Shown here: piece by piece, positions 21,069-33,099 of the stretch
How the letters are laid out: the number at the start of each line of letters is the position of its first letter
How positions within the stretch are numbered: the first letter of the stretch is position 1
Assembly: GCA_021234155.1 (NCBI GenBank)
Contig: JAJEKV010000003.1
Coordinates: 34,081,166 to 34,145,165, forward strand
From: Isoetes taiwanensis
Lineage: Eukaryota; Streptophyta; Lycopodiopsida; Isoetales; Isoetaceae
DNA: 64,000 bases
Direction of reading: 5' to 3'
Translations under genes and position numbers: made by a program
Notes under the pieces: model-generated
The model's database searches: none
Told to the model about the DNA's origin: nothing
Seen by the model: the letters and a program-made list of their open reading frames with translations, nothing else

Positions 21069-22270
21069 AAATGAAACGCACTTATTTAAGAAGTGCGTTT
21101 GAAAGATTCCTTTATAAAAATTAAGAATTTGAAAAAAAGACACAAAATAGGGAGCAAAGTAGATTGTTGAGCAATTAGCATTCGGGACACCCCCAAAAAA
21201 GCAACATTTATAAAGCCTTTTCATTTTTAAAAGAGGGCAAAAAAAAAAATTGCTTGTTTTTGAGGAGTGAGACATTAATTTTGATAACTCAGTAAATATT
21301 TATTGTTAAAAACAGATGGAAATATAGTTTGTCTTTTTGCAAGCTTAATATAAGTACTAAGAAAGTCAGACATTGGAAAGATAAAGAGTGTGAAATCATA
21401 GAGCAAGAAAGAGTTAGTTCAATCAAGCATTGTTGAAGAGACAAAGCTTTCAGTTTAAAAATCCTCATCAAAATAAATTATAATTATATAGTTTACAATG
21501 ATAGTAGTTAAGAACTCGTCTCAGATAAATTTATACCTGAGGTGGGAGAGGTGGCTCTTCCCAAATTCACGTGACTCTCGTACTTTGAATCTGCTCTTGC
21601 GAAGCTTACAACAGCCAGAGACGCCTCTTCCGATTCCAAATCTATTGGCACAAAGCGGTTTCTCCGCTGCTCGCACCACAGTTCCCAAGTCAACAAACTC
21701 CACCTCCTCATCTTTTCTTCCCGTAAGTGGAGGTCGTGATTTCGTGTAAGTGCCCTTAACATCGGCTGCACCGCTTCTTTGCTCCCGGTTCCTCCGTTTT
21801 CATCCGGATCTCGGCAAGAGCTTATCCCGTCTTGATGAAACTTACTTTATCTCGGGTCTATGTCGATCGAGACTACATTGTGCCCCCCCGCTAAGGGCAA
21901 AACCCGCGTGGTGCCCGATCCGTAAAAAGGCATCTAGGATCCAAATCGTATGAAAACCATCGTATCAAATTATTAATAAGCCGCTGTACGGCTTCGATAT
22001 ATGGGACACCACAAATTCATTTCGTGGGTCTCTCAATTTTGCAAGACACCAACCCAAAATGCATTGCGGGGAGGAGTCTTCTCATTCGTGTTAAAATGAA
22101 CCATGGTTTTTTGGCGTCCGGCCGTAAAACCTATATGAAAATGCTCAAACAACTCACTAAGCGGACCACCACCATGACCCTTGACGCTTGTTTTAAGCCC
22201 CCCAAGCAAAGCAAAGAATTACAAATTAGTAGAAAGAAAACAAGGAAAACAAGTTAGCCCAAGAGTGTAG

Positions 22271-22396
22271 CGGTATAAACTTATACCACGGTTGCCTTGT
22301 CAGATAAATTTATACCACGGTGCGAAGCCGCTTTAAATTTCACACGCACATGTATCCAGCCTTTAAGACAGATGTGGTATAAATTTACACCGTGGA
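22271..22396. repeat. TATAAATTTATA palindrome cluster 1
   Basis: Three copies of (GG)TATAAATTTATACC-like palindromes with CACGG flanks. Confidence 0.7.
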
Positions 22397-23483
22397 GTTA
22401 CCGTAAAAAAAAGCGTTAAATATAATGCTTACCAAACGCAGCTTTTTCCCGCATGCATCAGCCCTCCCATAGGTTTAAGCACCGGCTATCGCCCGCAGGG
22501 TCGGAATGAAAAAAAAATGATGACCCTCCAGGTTTTAGATGTCGTGACTTCTTTTTAGGCCATCCAAGAAAGAACGGACTTGCAAGTGTGTAAAAGCCTC
22601 CTCGTCAAAAGTGCTATCCTTGATTTTGAAGCCGTAAGGAATATCTGCAATGCATAATGTAAAGTTTTGTTTGTCTAAAAGAGTCCCCAGCCTTGTGCAG
22701 TCACCCTGAATAACCCAGATGGACGCCTTGACCAAATGTAGTAAATTTTTCGTAAGTAGTGTCAAACCGCTAGTGATGACTTGCTTTCCTTGCTCAATTG
22801 CTTTCTACCGCCTCTCCTCCTTGGCTCTACGAACTAGGTTTAAAAAATCCCCAAGTAGGCCTTTCTTCTTATTCCAGAAGAAAACCGTGAGACAAAGGCA
22901 CAAAACAAAAGTATTTTCTCAAGACAACTTACCCAAACCAATCGGGTTAACAAATAAGTGCTCTCCTCGATAATAGAATCTGTAGTAGAAGTTGGATATA
23001 AAGACTTGCACTCCTCCCAGCCTTCCGTGTTTAGTTGCTTCATTAATTCTCGCCTCGCAGACAATGTCTTTCTCGACCGCAGAGGGGGAAAAATGGTGGT
23101 CGACAAAGTTAGGAAAAAAAGAACACGAGATAAGAAAATGTGGCTTACGCCTTAGCTTCTTTGGCCATTTCGTCGAGAGTGAATTCTTTTGGCCACAACT
23201 TTTTCCGTAAGTCTTACAAAATTTCCTTGCTTTTTAAACCCTCAGAGTCGCGCCCGTGGTACAATGCTCATGTTTTTGTTTTCCCTCACCACCTTTTTTG
23301 TTTTTTTCCCAGCAGAAAGCTAGATTGTTCTTTCAATTCACCATCTTCAAACATACAAAATATTCTTTCTTGAAGATCCCAAACCTGTCAAACGATTGAA
23401 CACAAGTATTTTAGTGTTGAATGGCTTAAAAAGCGTTTATTGTGAAGTCTAATATTTAATTGCACATGGAAAGACCGGCACGC

Positions 23484-23640
23484 TGTATAAATTTATATCG
23501 ACCCGGCACGATAAATTTATACTGCACCGGTCACTGATATAAATTTATACCGCGGATCGGCCACGGTGATAACTTTATAATTTGTATCGCACCCGGATAA
23601 ATTTATACCGCACCGCCACTGATAAAATTTATAACGTGCC
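23484..23640. repeat. TATAAATTTATA palindrome cluster 2
   Basis: About six copies of ATAAATTTATA(CC) separated by GC-rich spacers such as CGCACCGG, within a gap of the ParB/methyltransferase-like gene. Confidence 0.75.
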
Positions 23641-24688
23641 TCGGTCCCTCTCTCGCTCACGCATTCACAAAGTTCATACTACAGAACTAAATTAAAGCTT
23701 TTACTTACTTGACCGCCTCTCGAAAAGCAAGCCGAAGTAATTGTCGTGATCGCTTCACGCCCATTATGGGCTTCTTATCCTCAATCATAGCCGAGGCAAA
23801 GATTGCGGACAAGCTTCTCGGGTTCTTGGAGCTTGTTCTTTTGTTTTTGAAGTCCTCTCCATGCACTTGCTTGAACTCTACGTATTCCCCTGCGCCATGA
23901 AGCAAATCTTGTCTATAAGACTCATTTTCACCAAGTCATTATCGAGATTATGACTCACGGCAATGACCTTTGCTTCCTCGCCCTGACTCAACGTGAGATA
24001 TGTGCTTCCACACCTTCCAAACCTCGCTACGATTCTTCTTTTGAAAGTTCCTTCCTTGCTTTGTAGCTATGTGTGCCTCCAAGAACAAAGTAGGTGTAAT
24101 CCTCGGTTAGCCTTTTTGAAATCTTTCAATTGGTTGCACCGACTCTCGCCAACCATTACAACTAGTGGCGACACATGGGCATGAGGATTTCTTCGCATTC
24201 TTTGCTTCAGAATAGCCACATGTGCCGCTGCATGACTTCCCGGACTGAAGAACTCGACCCCATCTTCATTTTTAGGCGGCCTCTTAATAGTGCTCAATGT
24301 CAAAGAAATTGTTTGTTTGAGCGGTTTAGTTTCATTAACCCGCTTAAGAATAGCACTTGACTTATCTCAAGGGCTTCACAACGATATCCGCCCGTGAGCC
24401 TTCAAGAGCTTCTGCGACTCCTCTATCGTCCAAGGGCTTTGTGGTTCTAGTTTTTTCTTAGTAGGAGGTCGTGGTATCTACTACCGGTGAATGCTTCCTT
24501 CCCTTTCCCTTTGGTATTACTTATGTCCTCCTCTTCCTCTTCCTCTTCTATTTCTTCTTCTTCTTGATTTCCTCTTCGAAGACGGGGGTACCATAGACCC
24601 TTGACCAACCCTTTTTCTTCACACAACACCACCGACATTAAAATTTCTACTATGTCCCGTGAATGCGGGGTTAAGTTTAGAGAATGAC

Positions 24689-24704
24689 GGTATAAATTTA
24701 TACC
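24689..24704. repeat. Solo perfect palindrome in coding-like DNA
   Basis: GGTATAAATTTATACC lies inside the 24447-24944 open frame, where it encodes GINLYR on the minus strand. Confidence 0.8.
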
Positions 24705-25289
24705 TGAAGCAACTAAGAGTAACTTACGGCCGTTCTTGTAATTGTCCGCAATGTAATCATACACGCCTTTTAAGTTGCACATGCTTATTCTAAGCATTTT
24801 ACTATTCGAACATAGTAGACCTCCCCCCTTGTCATGATTGCACTTCATCAAAACTTCATCATCGGTCTCAGAGTAACAAGGTTTATAATTTAGCCCGGTA
24901 ATAATCATCGTGACTTGAACTTGCCCTTCCACGATTGATGGCACAAGTAAAGGTACCTGGGTTTGCTCTCTTTGCTCTCGGGATGGGCGTACAAGTCTGT
25001 TCCTTTAGTTCATAAGTCCGTGGCTCGTGGTGTAGCCTTTGATGATGACCCTCCGAGTAGAAACTTGATCTTAGGGCTGAAAAACGCGTTAAAAACCATT
25101 TTATACAAGAACCAACCTTTTTCGACTTTTTTTGAACACAAAAAAAGAAAAAGAGGCCGAAAGGGCATAAAATCCACTCTAAATTAACACTTTATTTGTG
25201 TCATTTAAGCTTAAAACACAACAATATTACCAAAAAATATTAAGGTTCTGACCATTCGTTAAGCGACATCAACATTCCGAAGCCTGGGT

Positions 25290-25616
25290 TATCCAGATAA
25301 ATTTATAACGACTTCGAAGCACGAAATGGTATAAATTTATACCGCCAGTAACACTCCGTATAAATTTATACCGGGTAGTGTTCGAGCGGTATAAATTTAT
25401 ACCGCCAGGTTCGTCTTATAAATTTATACCACTCCCGAACACTTTGGGTATAAATTTATCCGACCGTGACATTACGAATCCAGATAAATTTACACCGCCG
25501 TACCGAGTCATCAATAAATTATACCGCCTGTAACCTGGGGATAAATTTATACCGCCAGGCTCGCTACGTATAAATTTATACCACTCCGAACCATATCGGT
25601 ATAAATTTATATACCG
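25290..25616. repeat. Regular palindrome array (11 units, ~30-bp period)
   Basis: Units at about 25296, 25326, 25358, 25389, 25417, 25448, 25483, 25512, 25540, 25569 and 25598. The core is (GG)TATAAATTTATACC; spacers of 13-19 bp are GC-rich. A two-unit block is itself repeated (about 25399-25446 and 25550-25597, with CCGCCAGG.TCG and ACCACTCC.GAAC), so the array grew partly by dimer duplication. Confidence 0.85.
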
Positions 25617-25876
25617 TACGCTTACACTCTAAATCGTATTAAAACAAAAGAGAAACTAAAACAAGACGATAGTAGACTTTACGCATCATGGTCGAGTAGA
25701 TTCGCTTTATAGCCGTTTCTGAGAAGCAATTTGAGGGGTATATATAAGGCGCAAATTTGACTCCTAGCAGCCAGATGTAGAAAATAGGGTGGCCGGGCCG
25801 CTTAAGTACAATCCGCTAAGTGCCGCTTTCAGATAGCCCATAAAGTTTTCAATACAAATTGCCCGGAGTTTTCGAG

Positions 25877-26042
25877 ATAAATTTATAACGCTTCATTTCT
25901 ATGTTGCCTTTCCGTATAAATTTATAAGATCTCTTCAGATAAATTTATATACCGGCCGCTTCAAGTTTGCCTTTCTCTCAGATAAATTTATACCATCCCC
26001 GCGGTAAACTTTACCGTCCGCTTTTACAGATAAATTTATACA
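25877..26042. repeat. TATAAATTTATA palindrome cluster 4
   Basis: Five copies, mostly CAGATAAATTTATA, less regularly spaced. They run up to the plus-strand ATG at 26069 that begins a Pro-rich open frame. Confidence 0.75.
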
Positions 26043-26068
26043 AGCAGACGCTTAACCTTCTGAAAGGT

Positions 26069-26356
26069 ATGGCTCGAGAAAAAGAACCTGCAGAGCCTCA
26101 ACTCCCCGCTCTGGGCTTCCTCCCCGCGAATGACATTCCACACCCCTCAATCGACGCTGAAGTAGCCTCAAAAATTCTCGCCCCGATATTCAAACCCCCC
26201 AGCCTCGCTGAGTTCACTCCAGCACGACCACCTCGGCTTCCCCACCAGTTCAATTTACTCCACCACACCCTCGCCCCGAACGCCATTTGCCCCCACCAAT
26301 GCGCTTTTACCCCACCACAGCTAGAGAGGTCGACTACCTCCTCCACTTCATTTTAG
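26069..26356 (+). pseudogene. Proline-rich open frame, possible N-terminal exon
   Basis: About 95 residues from MAREKEPAEPQLPALGF with many Pro/Ala/His. It lies directly after palindrome cluster 4 and upstream of the DUF7869-type coding region on the same strand. No domain recognised. Confidence 0.3.
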
Positions 26357-26922
26357 TATCGCCGCCTATAGTCCACCGTAGGGGCTAAATCCCCCCGGGA
26401 GGCAAATCACACCAACTCCATCCATTTCGCTTAAGTGGTGCTACAACAAGTGGGAGCAACAACACACGCAACTCCCCCGTGGTTCTACGACACTTCGTGG
26501 GCTGGTCAACTACGCCACCAACCTCGACATTTTTCCCGAGAGGGAAAGCACCTCCCCTCGGACTTGCCCACACCAAACCTCTCAAAGATCTACAAGTACA
26601 CCTCAAGTTGATCTCTCGACGAAGAAACACCTCATGTTGATCTCTCAGACGAGGACCTACCAAAGCCACAAGACTCTATGTTCGAATTCAAAGCCCCTGC
26701 AAGTAAGAATCTTAAGCGTAACTTACACAAGAAAGCATGTACAACCTTAGAAGAAAGAAACTCATGGACGAGGCTCACTTGAGGGCAACACATACAAAGC
26801 AATCATTGTTCTCAACGTTGTTTGCTTAAGATTGGACTAAAGGAATTGAGGTTGATTCGCGATAATTACAGCTCAATGACTCGCTAGACCAAAGGGGCTA
26901 CTTAGCCTTCAATATTAGGCCG

Positions 26923-29110
26923 ATGATGGTGAGAAGTTTACTTACACATTGGTGGCCACAACGCTATCAAACGGCCTTCAAATTGATTCATGCTTTAGGC
27001 AGCAGACGACTTGACCGCCTGAAGAAAAGGCTTGACAAGAATCCAGGCATCAATGACTACTGCCATTCAGGAGGCATAACCAGAATTCATGCCCTTCAAT
27101 GTGTTTCTTGGATGGAAGGTTTCTTTAAGGAGTCTTGTGAGAAACTCCCTAACAGCCCTATGTACCACTTGGAGTGACAATTTCACGAAACAAGAAGTCT
27201 ACGATAATTATAAGGAGATGTGTGTTGAGGTTTGAGAACGCTTTATCCGCTACTCTTACTTTCGCGCTCGGAAAAAGAGTTTTCTCAGTGGTCCATTCCT
27301 AGAAAGCATAGGATGTCCGTTTTGTGCTACATGCTCAATTAAAAGCTCGAGAGACAAAATGCAAGGACACTTCACACTAAAAGTAAGCTTCCAGGGACGT
27401 GTTCTTGCCTAGTTCTACTTAAAAGTAGGTTCTTTCCTAAACATATTTTCATTTCGTGATGCATTGAAGGAGAAACCCGAACAAGCTACGAGAACAACAA
27501 TCATTGGAAAGGAGAAAATTGACAAAACATAGGAAGAAAGCACCGAACAACCACTCAACTACATATCGGTTGTTATTGATGGAATGGACCGAAGAAGACC
27601 AATCTACCACATTTTGTCAATGTGCCTAAGGATGTTTGTAAGAAGATTTCATACATCCGCATGTTGTTGGTGCTATGGTATTTAATGGAAAACTATCTTG
27701 CAAGGCATTTTTGAATTATCCAAATATTCATGCTGATCCAAATCTCACTATCACAATATTGAATAAGCTTCTTTCCAATCTAGAACATATACCACCTGGT
27801 TCAGATCTTCAATTTAGACAACACGACAAGGGAAAAATAAGAATCAGCGTTGTTTGCTTATCGTATATGCTAGTAGAGAAACAAATCTTCAAGAAGGTGA
27901 AGATTGGTTTCCTCGCTTGTTGGTCATACACACGATCAAATTGATCGATGTTCAAGAGGTTCTCTAAACGCCTTGCTCGAAAAAGCTCTCGACCTACCAA
28001 AGAATGATTGAGGTTATCCAAGATTCCTACAATCCTCGCCCGGACATCGAGTTATTGGAAGAAACTTATGATTTCAAAGAATGGATTTTTCGGAGAGATC
28101 AAATGGGTCACCGTGCTATTGAGCCCTTGAGAAACATTACATTTCAAAGATCGGATCAAAATTTCACTTGTAGATGGCAAGGCCATCTTACAAGGAAAGA
28201 AATATGCCACATCCTTGCAATGGCGGCCGAGCGGTATTCAATTCATTCGCACCATCCCCAATACTATTTCCATGCTCTCTGCAGAGCAAATGCCTCTAAA
28301 AAGCTTGAAAGAAATCACAAAGAGTAAAAAGGAGGGAAGAGCATTTGACTCAAACAAATCATTGGATTTTATTGAGACAAGTATTGATCGTGCTCTAACC
28401 ACTTTGGGAGGCGATGCTTTATGGTGGCCTCGGTTTTTTTTCGAACGTGACATGTTGCAAGCTTCATTACAAGGTCGAAGACCGGTTTATTCAACTCGCC
28501 ATCTAGGCAAACTCTTCCCTCGCGTTGTTGAGAATCAAGAGGAACATGTAGAGATATTGGCTAGCTCGGATGAAGATGACAGAGTCATGTACACCGCCCA
28601 GACACGCGGCACAACAAGTTGCTCGAGTATCCGTTTCCCCGGATCCGTAAAGGAATGCTCATAGTTTGTCCCAGCCGATAATGATGAATCAGGGAAGCCG
28701 CTCGCTAGCTAAAGTAATTGGAGGTAACAAGAGAGGATGGAATTCCCACTCAATTAAAAAGTGCACCGGATGAGAACAAATGCCCGGTGCTTTCAAAGGG
28801 GAGTTATACTTTGGAGATGGTAAAAACAGAGTGGGAAAGAGAGCAAAGTCCAAAGCAAGCACCGCCATAGATCTAGGTCAAGTAAAGGTTCTTGCATATG
28901 ACTTTGTTCGACCGCCGCTAATAAGTTACGTATGGTCACCAAACTTTAATAAGGCCTGCATGTGGATTAGACAAACAACCTAGAAAAGTGGCCAAAAAAG
29001 ATGATGATGAGGACTCACTTGTAGACAAAGTGAGGAAGAAGATCGCTCGAAAGTACATCCGGTTTGAGAGTGAAGGCGAGGATGAAGGCTCAAGTGATCG
29101 TGGGATTAAA
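26923..29110 (+). pseudogene. DUF7869-type transposase-like protein (frameshifted)
   Basis: Plus-strand fragments read in order: ALQCVSWMEGFFKESCEKLPNS (27090), SVVIDGMD (27565), MVFNGKLSCKAFLNYPNIHA (27675), a frame with QLDNTTRENKN-like residues (near 27810), EKQIFKKVKIGFL then HTHDQID (27880-27950), IQDSYNPRPDIELLEETYDF (28010), and a C-terminal part with PLWLAKVIGGNKR (28690) and KIARKYIRFESEGEDEG (29035). The IDGMD, DN..RENKN and GHTHxxID boxes are the signature of the uncharacterised DUF7869 family, widespread in transposon-like genes of plants and protists. I infer an integrase/transposase fold. Roughly a dozen indels break the frame. Confidence 0.65.
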
Positions 29111-29820
29111 TGAGTCTGGAGGATGAGATGCATCCCATCTTGCTTTGCAAAATGTAAGTTTGTCCGATGACTTCGAACATGTAAAGAACGAGAAAGTCGC
29201 GGTGATGATTGTCCATCAAAATGTCCTATATTTTGACAATTTTGTTCATAATTTTGTACAATTTTCACAACCATGAATATATCACTTCTTTGTCACTCTA
29301 CTACCCTTTGCTATTTTTTTATTGCCCTTTTTTTGCTACACTTTATAAAAGTAATTATTTTTTGTTCTAGTTTAGGAGGATGAAAATTGCTATTTAAAAA
29401 TTTTTGCATGAAAGTTATGTTCAATCAACCCCTCAAAAATGGTACCTAAATTACTTAAATTGTCACACCTCACACAAAAATCTTAAAAATGGACTTTTTA
29501 AGAATTTTAGGGAATCTTTCAAAGATTCCTTTTGAAGTCGTTGCAGCAAATAAGTATGTTTCATTTTAAACTTTGTTCTTGGAGATTACACGAATGTAAT
29601 AAAGATGCGCTTTCCTTACTTACTCAATCGTGAAGCTATCGCATACAAGGATACGCTCATGAAGACAGATGTGAATCGGTGAGACATGTTTTAAGTATGG
29701 TTGGCCAACCAATGTAGCGATTCACGCCAATATCTATTTGCCAAGGTTACGGTACCGCGTAGAGGGCATGTTCACTAAACCGACACCCAAGTCACTATTT
29801 GCGCGCCAGTTAGGGAATTA
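29111..29820. other. AT-rich spacer
   Basis: No coding signal. A short CATTTTTAAG/CTTTCAAAG region near 29490-29530. Confidence 0.4.
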
Positions 29821-29826
29821 GCCGAC

Positions 29827-32505
29827 TTGAAAGCTTCTAAGAGGGTCCTAGATCTAGGGAAGGATGTTCAACCCCGGCTTGTCCGCGCATGTGGAGGCTT
29901 CATTTTGAGAATGAACAGACAGAGTGGCGAGCTAGAGGCCATGAAACAAGTTTTCAATAAATACTCCGACCATTATCCATTGGGTCTTAAGGAAACTTTT
30001 ATGCATCCATGTGAAGTCCTCATCCGCTTCACCAAGCTCCATTTATGTTAGCGAAAGATATGATCCAAAGACATGCCATGGAGATTGTTCGTGAGTATGA
30101 TTAGTAATCCAGTCAAATGCCTATGCCGGATGTGCTACCTTGGGATATGATCTCGAACAAGCCCACTGGTGGGACGAACTTCCGTGAGATATTGTTAAAT
30201 GAAAATATTAAATTGGCCATTATCGACGGGCAAGATTCCCTGTTGAGGCACGTAAGGCCCTCATCAGCAAAGCCCGAACAAAAGCCCAAACGCTTCTACA
30301 ATCACTATGCATATAGGAGGTGTCGATCTTGGATGCCAATACTTCACCCTCGCAGATTTACCGAGATTAGTGCAACTTTGAAATGAAATGGGGAAGACAT
30401 TTCTATACAAAAGGTAACTAACTACATTAGGATGTTAGCATTTTAATATTCACGCCACCGTTTTCAATTCAATTGAATTCACGCGCCCGGTTTCATAAAT
30501 TGAATTCATGCCGACGTGTTTTCAAATCAAAATCCAATTCACGCCATGCGCTTTTCAAATCAATCAATTCACGCCAGCGTGTTTTCAAATCAACCTAGTT
30601 TCATAAATTGTATTCACGCCATAAACAAATCAAACCAATTCGCCAGCGTGTTTTCAAATCAATCAATTCCACGCCAGCGCAGCCCGGGCGGAATTGATTG
30701 ATTTGAAAACACGCTGGGCGGAATTGGTTTGATTTGAAAGCACCGGGCGCTGAATTGCATTAGTAACTTTATTCATTTCACGCCAGCGTGATTTTTCTCT
30801 TGATCAATTCTATTCAAATCGCCGCGGTTTCTATTCTATGATATTTGATTCAATGTCCGCATTCATTGCAGTCCATACGTTGAACAACCGCTACCAATGC
30901 TAACAAAGGTGGAATATGGTCGCCATTGCCCACCGCATGCATGGTCAAAGTCCGAGGCATTCAAAACGTTGGAGCGGACTCGCCGCATAATTATTATACA
31001 GAGAAGAAGAAGACCGCAAGAAAATCAAAGAAAAAAGGTGGTGATGACATTGCGCATCCTTCAAAGCTCATCCAAAGAAGTCGACCAACGCACTCGTATA
31101 AGATTGTGTTTTGTAAGGAGGCAAAAGATGGCTCAAGTGGAATGAATTTCGGGACGCTTATGCACAAGGGAAGCCGCGATACTATGGCTAGGGTGCCTCC
31201 CCACTGATGTAAGCATCTTTGACTTGAATGTGACAGAGATGAGAAAGACTCGGGGGCTAGACGACGCCGAGACCATTTGGGTTTTAGACCGCTTAAAGAA
31301 GGAAGTCTTATACAAGAAGGGTGCTTTCACCAAGGATAGGATGTCCTTCATTGAGTCTTTGCCCATGTAAAGGATGTACGTTACAATGAAGTCACCAGAG
31401 GAGCCGAAGTTACAAAGGCTATCGGGGATGTGACATTATCCTAAATTGATTGGACAAATACAAGGTCGGATAATGATGACATCAAGAAGTTTATTATTCG
31501 GTCAAAGGACTTCCTAAAGAATTGGAAGGCTAAAAATACAAAACATAAGGAGACTCTACCCCTAAAGGTACCGGGCCGAGTTGAGAAGAAAAGTGGCCCT
31601 TGTGAAGAAGATTACCGGAGAAGACGACGCCCAAAGATTCAGTCTCCATTGGGTACAAAGGTCTCTTGCCGAATCAACTTCCGCCCTTAAAAATATATCA
31701 CTCTTTTTGTGTTGGACAAAGGTGGGAGAGGAGATATGGGCATGAACCGGAAGGACTACGAAGCAGCCTTCTTTACCACCATTTGTATAGGATTGACAAC
31801 CGAGAGGTCCTTCATTATTGTCATCGTTTGTCCTTCGTGTGAGTCACATCGCATGCACTATCCGGCCGCTCATGATCCGAGTGCCTCAAAGTTATTATGA
31901 GGGATGCCTAATATATGATGTTAAGGATAATGAGTCATGCTAACAAAGACGAAAAGATGGCACATGTGATCTTCATTATGATAGCCATGCTATCGTGCGG
32001 CGAATATGATATTGCTAAGGCCAAGGGTGACAATAGCGGTGCATGGGAATGTTTTCTTCTAGATGATCCGGACTTAAGAACTATATTCTTTCATACGGAT
32101 CAGGATCGGTCGTAACAGATGAGTCGAAGAGGATGAGGATCGGGACCCCCCTAAGTGGGGAAATCAAGCACGAGCTACAAACTAAGGAGAAGGGCCCTTA
32201 AATAAAAATGGATTTCCCCAATCCTATGGCTGCTTACCTGGGTCGAGGCATTTGCTCCAATTGATACAACCTGCTTGGAGCTTCATGTTGGAGGTTATAT
32301 TGCCCAAGAGGCTCTTATGGGTGCAAGAAGATGTCACCGCTTTGTGAGTGATGAGCATGCCAAAGACTTTCTTGAACCATTCCTCATGCATGTGCTTGCC
32401 AAGTCTCCTAAAGGCCCTTATGGCAACTCTGAAATCATCGGCAATCAAAAGTCTCGTAGACTTGTCCAATTCGAAAGTGGACGTTATTTCCGGAGAGGGA
32501 ACTAG
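29827..32505 (+). pseudogene. Broken coding region, C-terminus methyltransferase-like
   Basis: Coding-like plus-strand pieces: DLGKDVQPRLVRACGGFILR (29845), DVLPWDMISNKPTGGTNFRE (30129), TDVSIFDLNVTEMRKTRGLD (31205), LFVLDKGGRGDMGMNRKDYE (31702), GEYDIAKAKGDNSGAWECFL (32000) and LELHVGGYIAQEALMGARRC followed by HRFVSDEHAKDFLEPFL (32275-32385). The last resembles a SAM-binding motif I of a beta-type DNA methyltransferase (hydrophobic-x-G-G, helix, GRRCHxFexD), which in that class lies after the DPPY block. The 30.45-30.76 kb repeat array interrupts it. Whether it is one gene, and whether it pairs with the minus-strand gene at 22.5-24.9 kb, is unresolved. Confidence 0.35.
30450..30760. repeat. 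CACGCCAGCGTG / TTTTCAAATCAATC interspersed repeat with long hairpin
   Basis: Units of TTTTCAAATCAATCAATT and ACGCCAGCG recur every ~30-35 bp. At 30643-30670 and 30690-30717 two 28-bp arms are perfect reverse complements with a 19-bp loop. With two one-base gaps the pairing extends outward through a further ~17 bp on each side. Confidence 0.8.
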
Positions 32506-33099
32506 TAATCTAGCACTGATAAGGAAAGCAAGAATGAACAAATAGTCAAAGTAAACCGGTTGCTCAAAAGTAATCGTGGATGGCGGCTTAACTTAGGGAA
32601 TATTTTTGCCCACATTGCGGGTGATGCAAGCAACAATAGAGTAGATTCACAAGGTTAACAATGAACTAATTGACAGGGAACCCAAAATGAAGGCAACGAA
32701 GGCGGCTCTAGTGATTCACAGTTTGCCAAATCAATAGTAAAATAATGTCGGTTAGAAGGACGCAAATGAACTAATAGAAAATAACAATTCTAACAAATCG
32801 AAGAAGACGAAAGATTAAGGGTGGCTTAAGGGGAGAATGACGGCGACGTGGCAAATAAACTCAAGATGATAGGTATGGCCTTGCCCACAAAATCGCTTCA
32901 CCGCCGTGATTTAATTTGTATTACCTTTGAATTAAATCGTGTACAGTGCTTTGATTATTTTTCGTTGTCAAACTAAATCACCCGTTTTGATTTGGTTATG
33001 ACTATTTCAAATCACGCTTGGCGGCGTTTGTATTGTTTGTGTTATCGTATCTTGCTGACCCGGATACATGTTTGATGTTTCAACTTCCATTGCGTTTCT

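Larger units (their letters stand above)
22535..24944 (-). pseudogene. ParB-like plus DNA-methyltransferase-like gene (broken)
   Basis: Three regions are readable on the minus strand. First, 24447-24944 is a 165-residue open frame with an acidic run (EEEEIEEEEEEED). Second, at 24060-24300, MRRNPHAHVSPLVVMVGESR is followed after a shift by YFVLGGTHSYKARKEL, the pattern of a ParB/sulfiredoxin-fold nuclease-like domain (GGxHRxxAxxEL). Third, at 22535-22765, IWVIQGDCTRLGTLL then LCIADIPYGF resembles the start of a DNA methyltransferase, with D-I-P-Y in the place of catalytic D-P-P-Y. Bacteria and phages often fuse ParB-like and DNA MTase domains. Frameshifts break every joint. The assignment is from motifs only. 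Confidence 0.5.

Noticed and set aside
25290-25616. Repeat-spacer array resembling CRISPR
   Set aside because: Plant nuclear context, palindromic 16-bp core with AT centre, spacers that are themselves repeated, and no cas genes.
27675-27944. Free-standing 89-residue protein
   Set aside because: It is one frame of a longer DUF7869-type coding region whose other parts continue in neighbouring frames.
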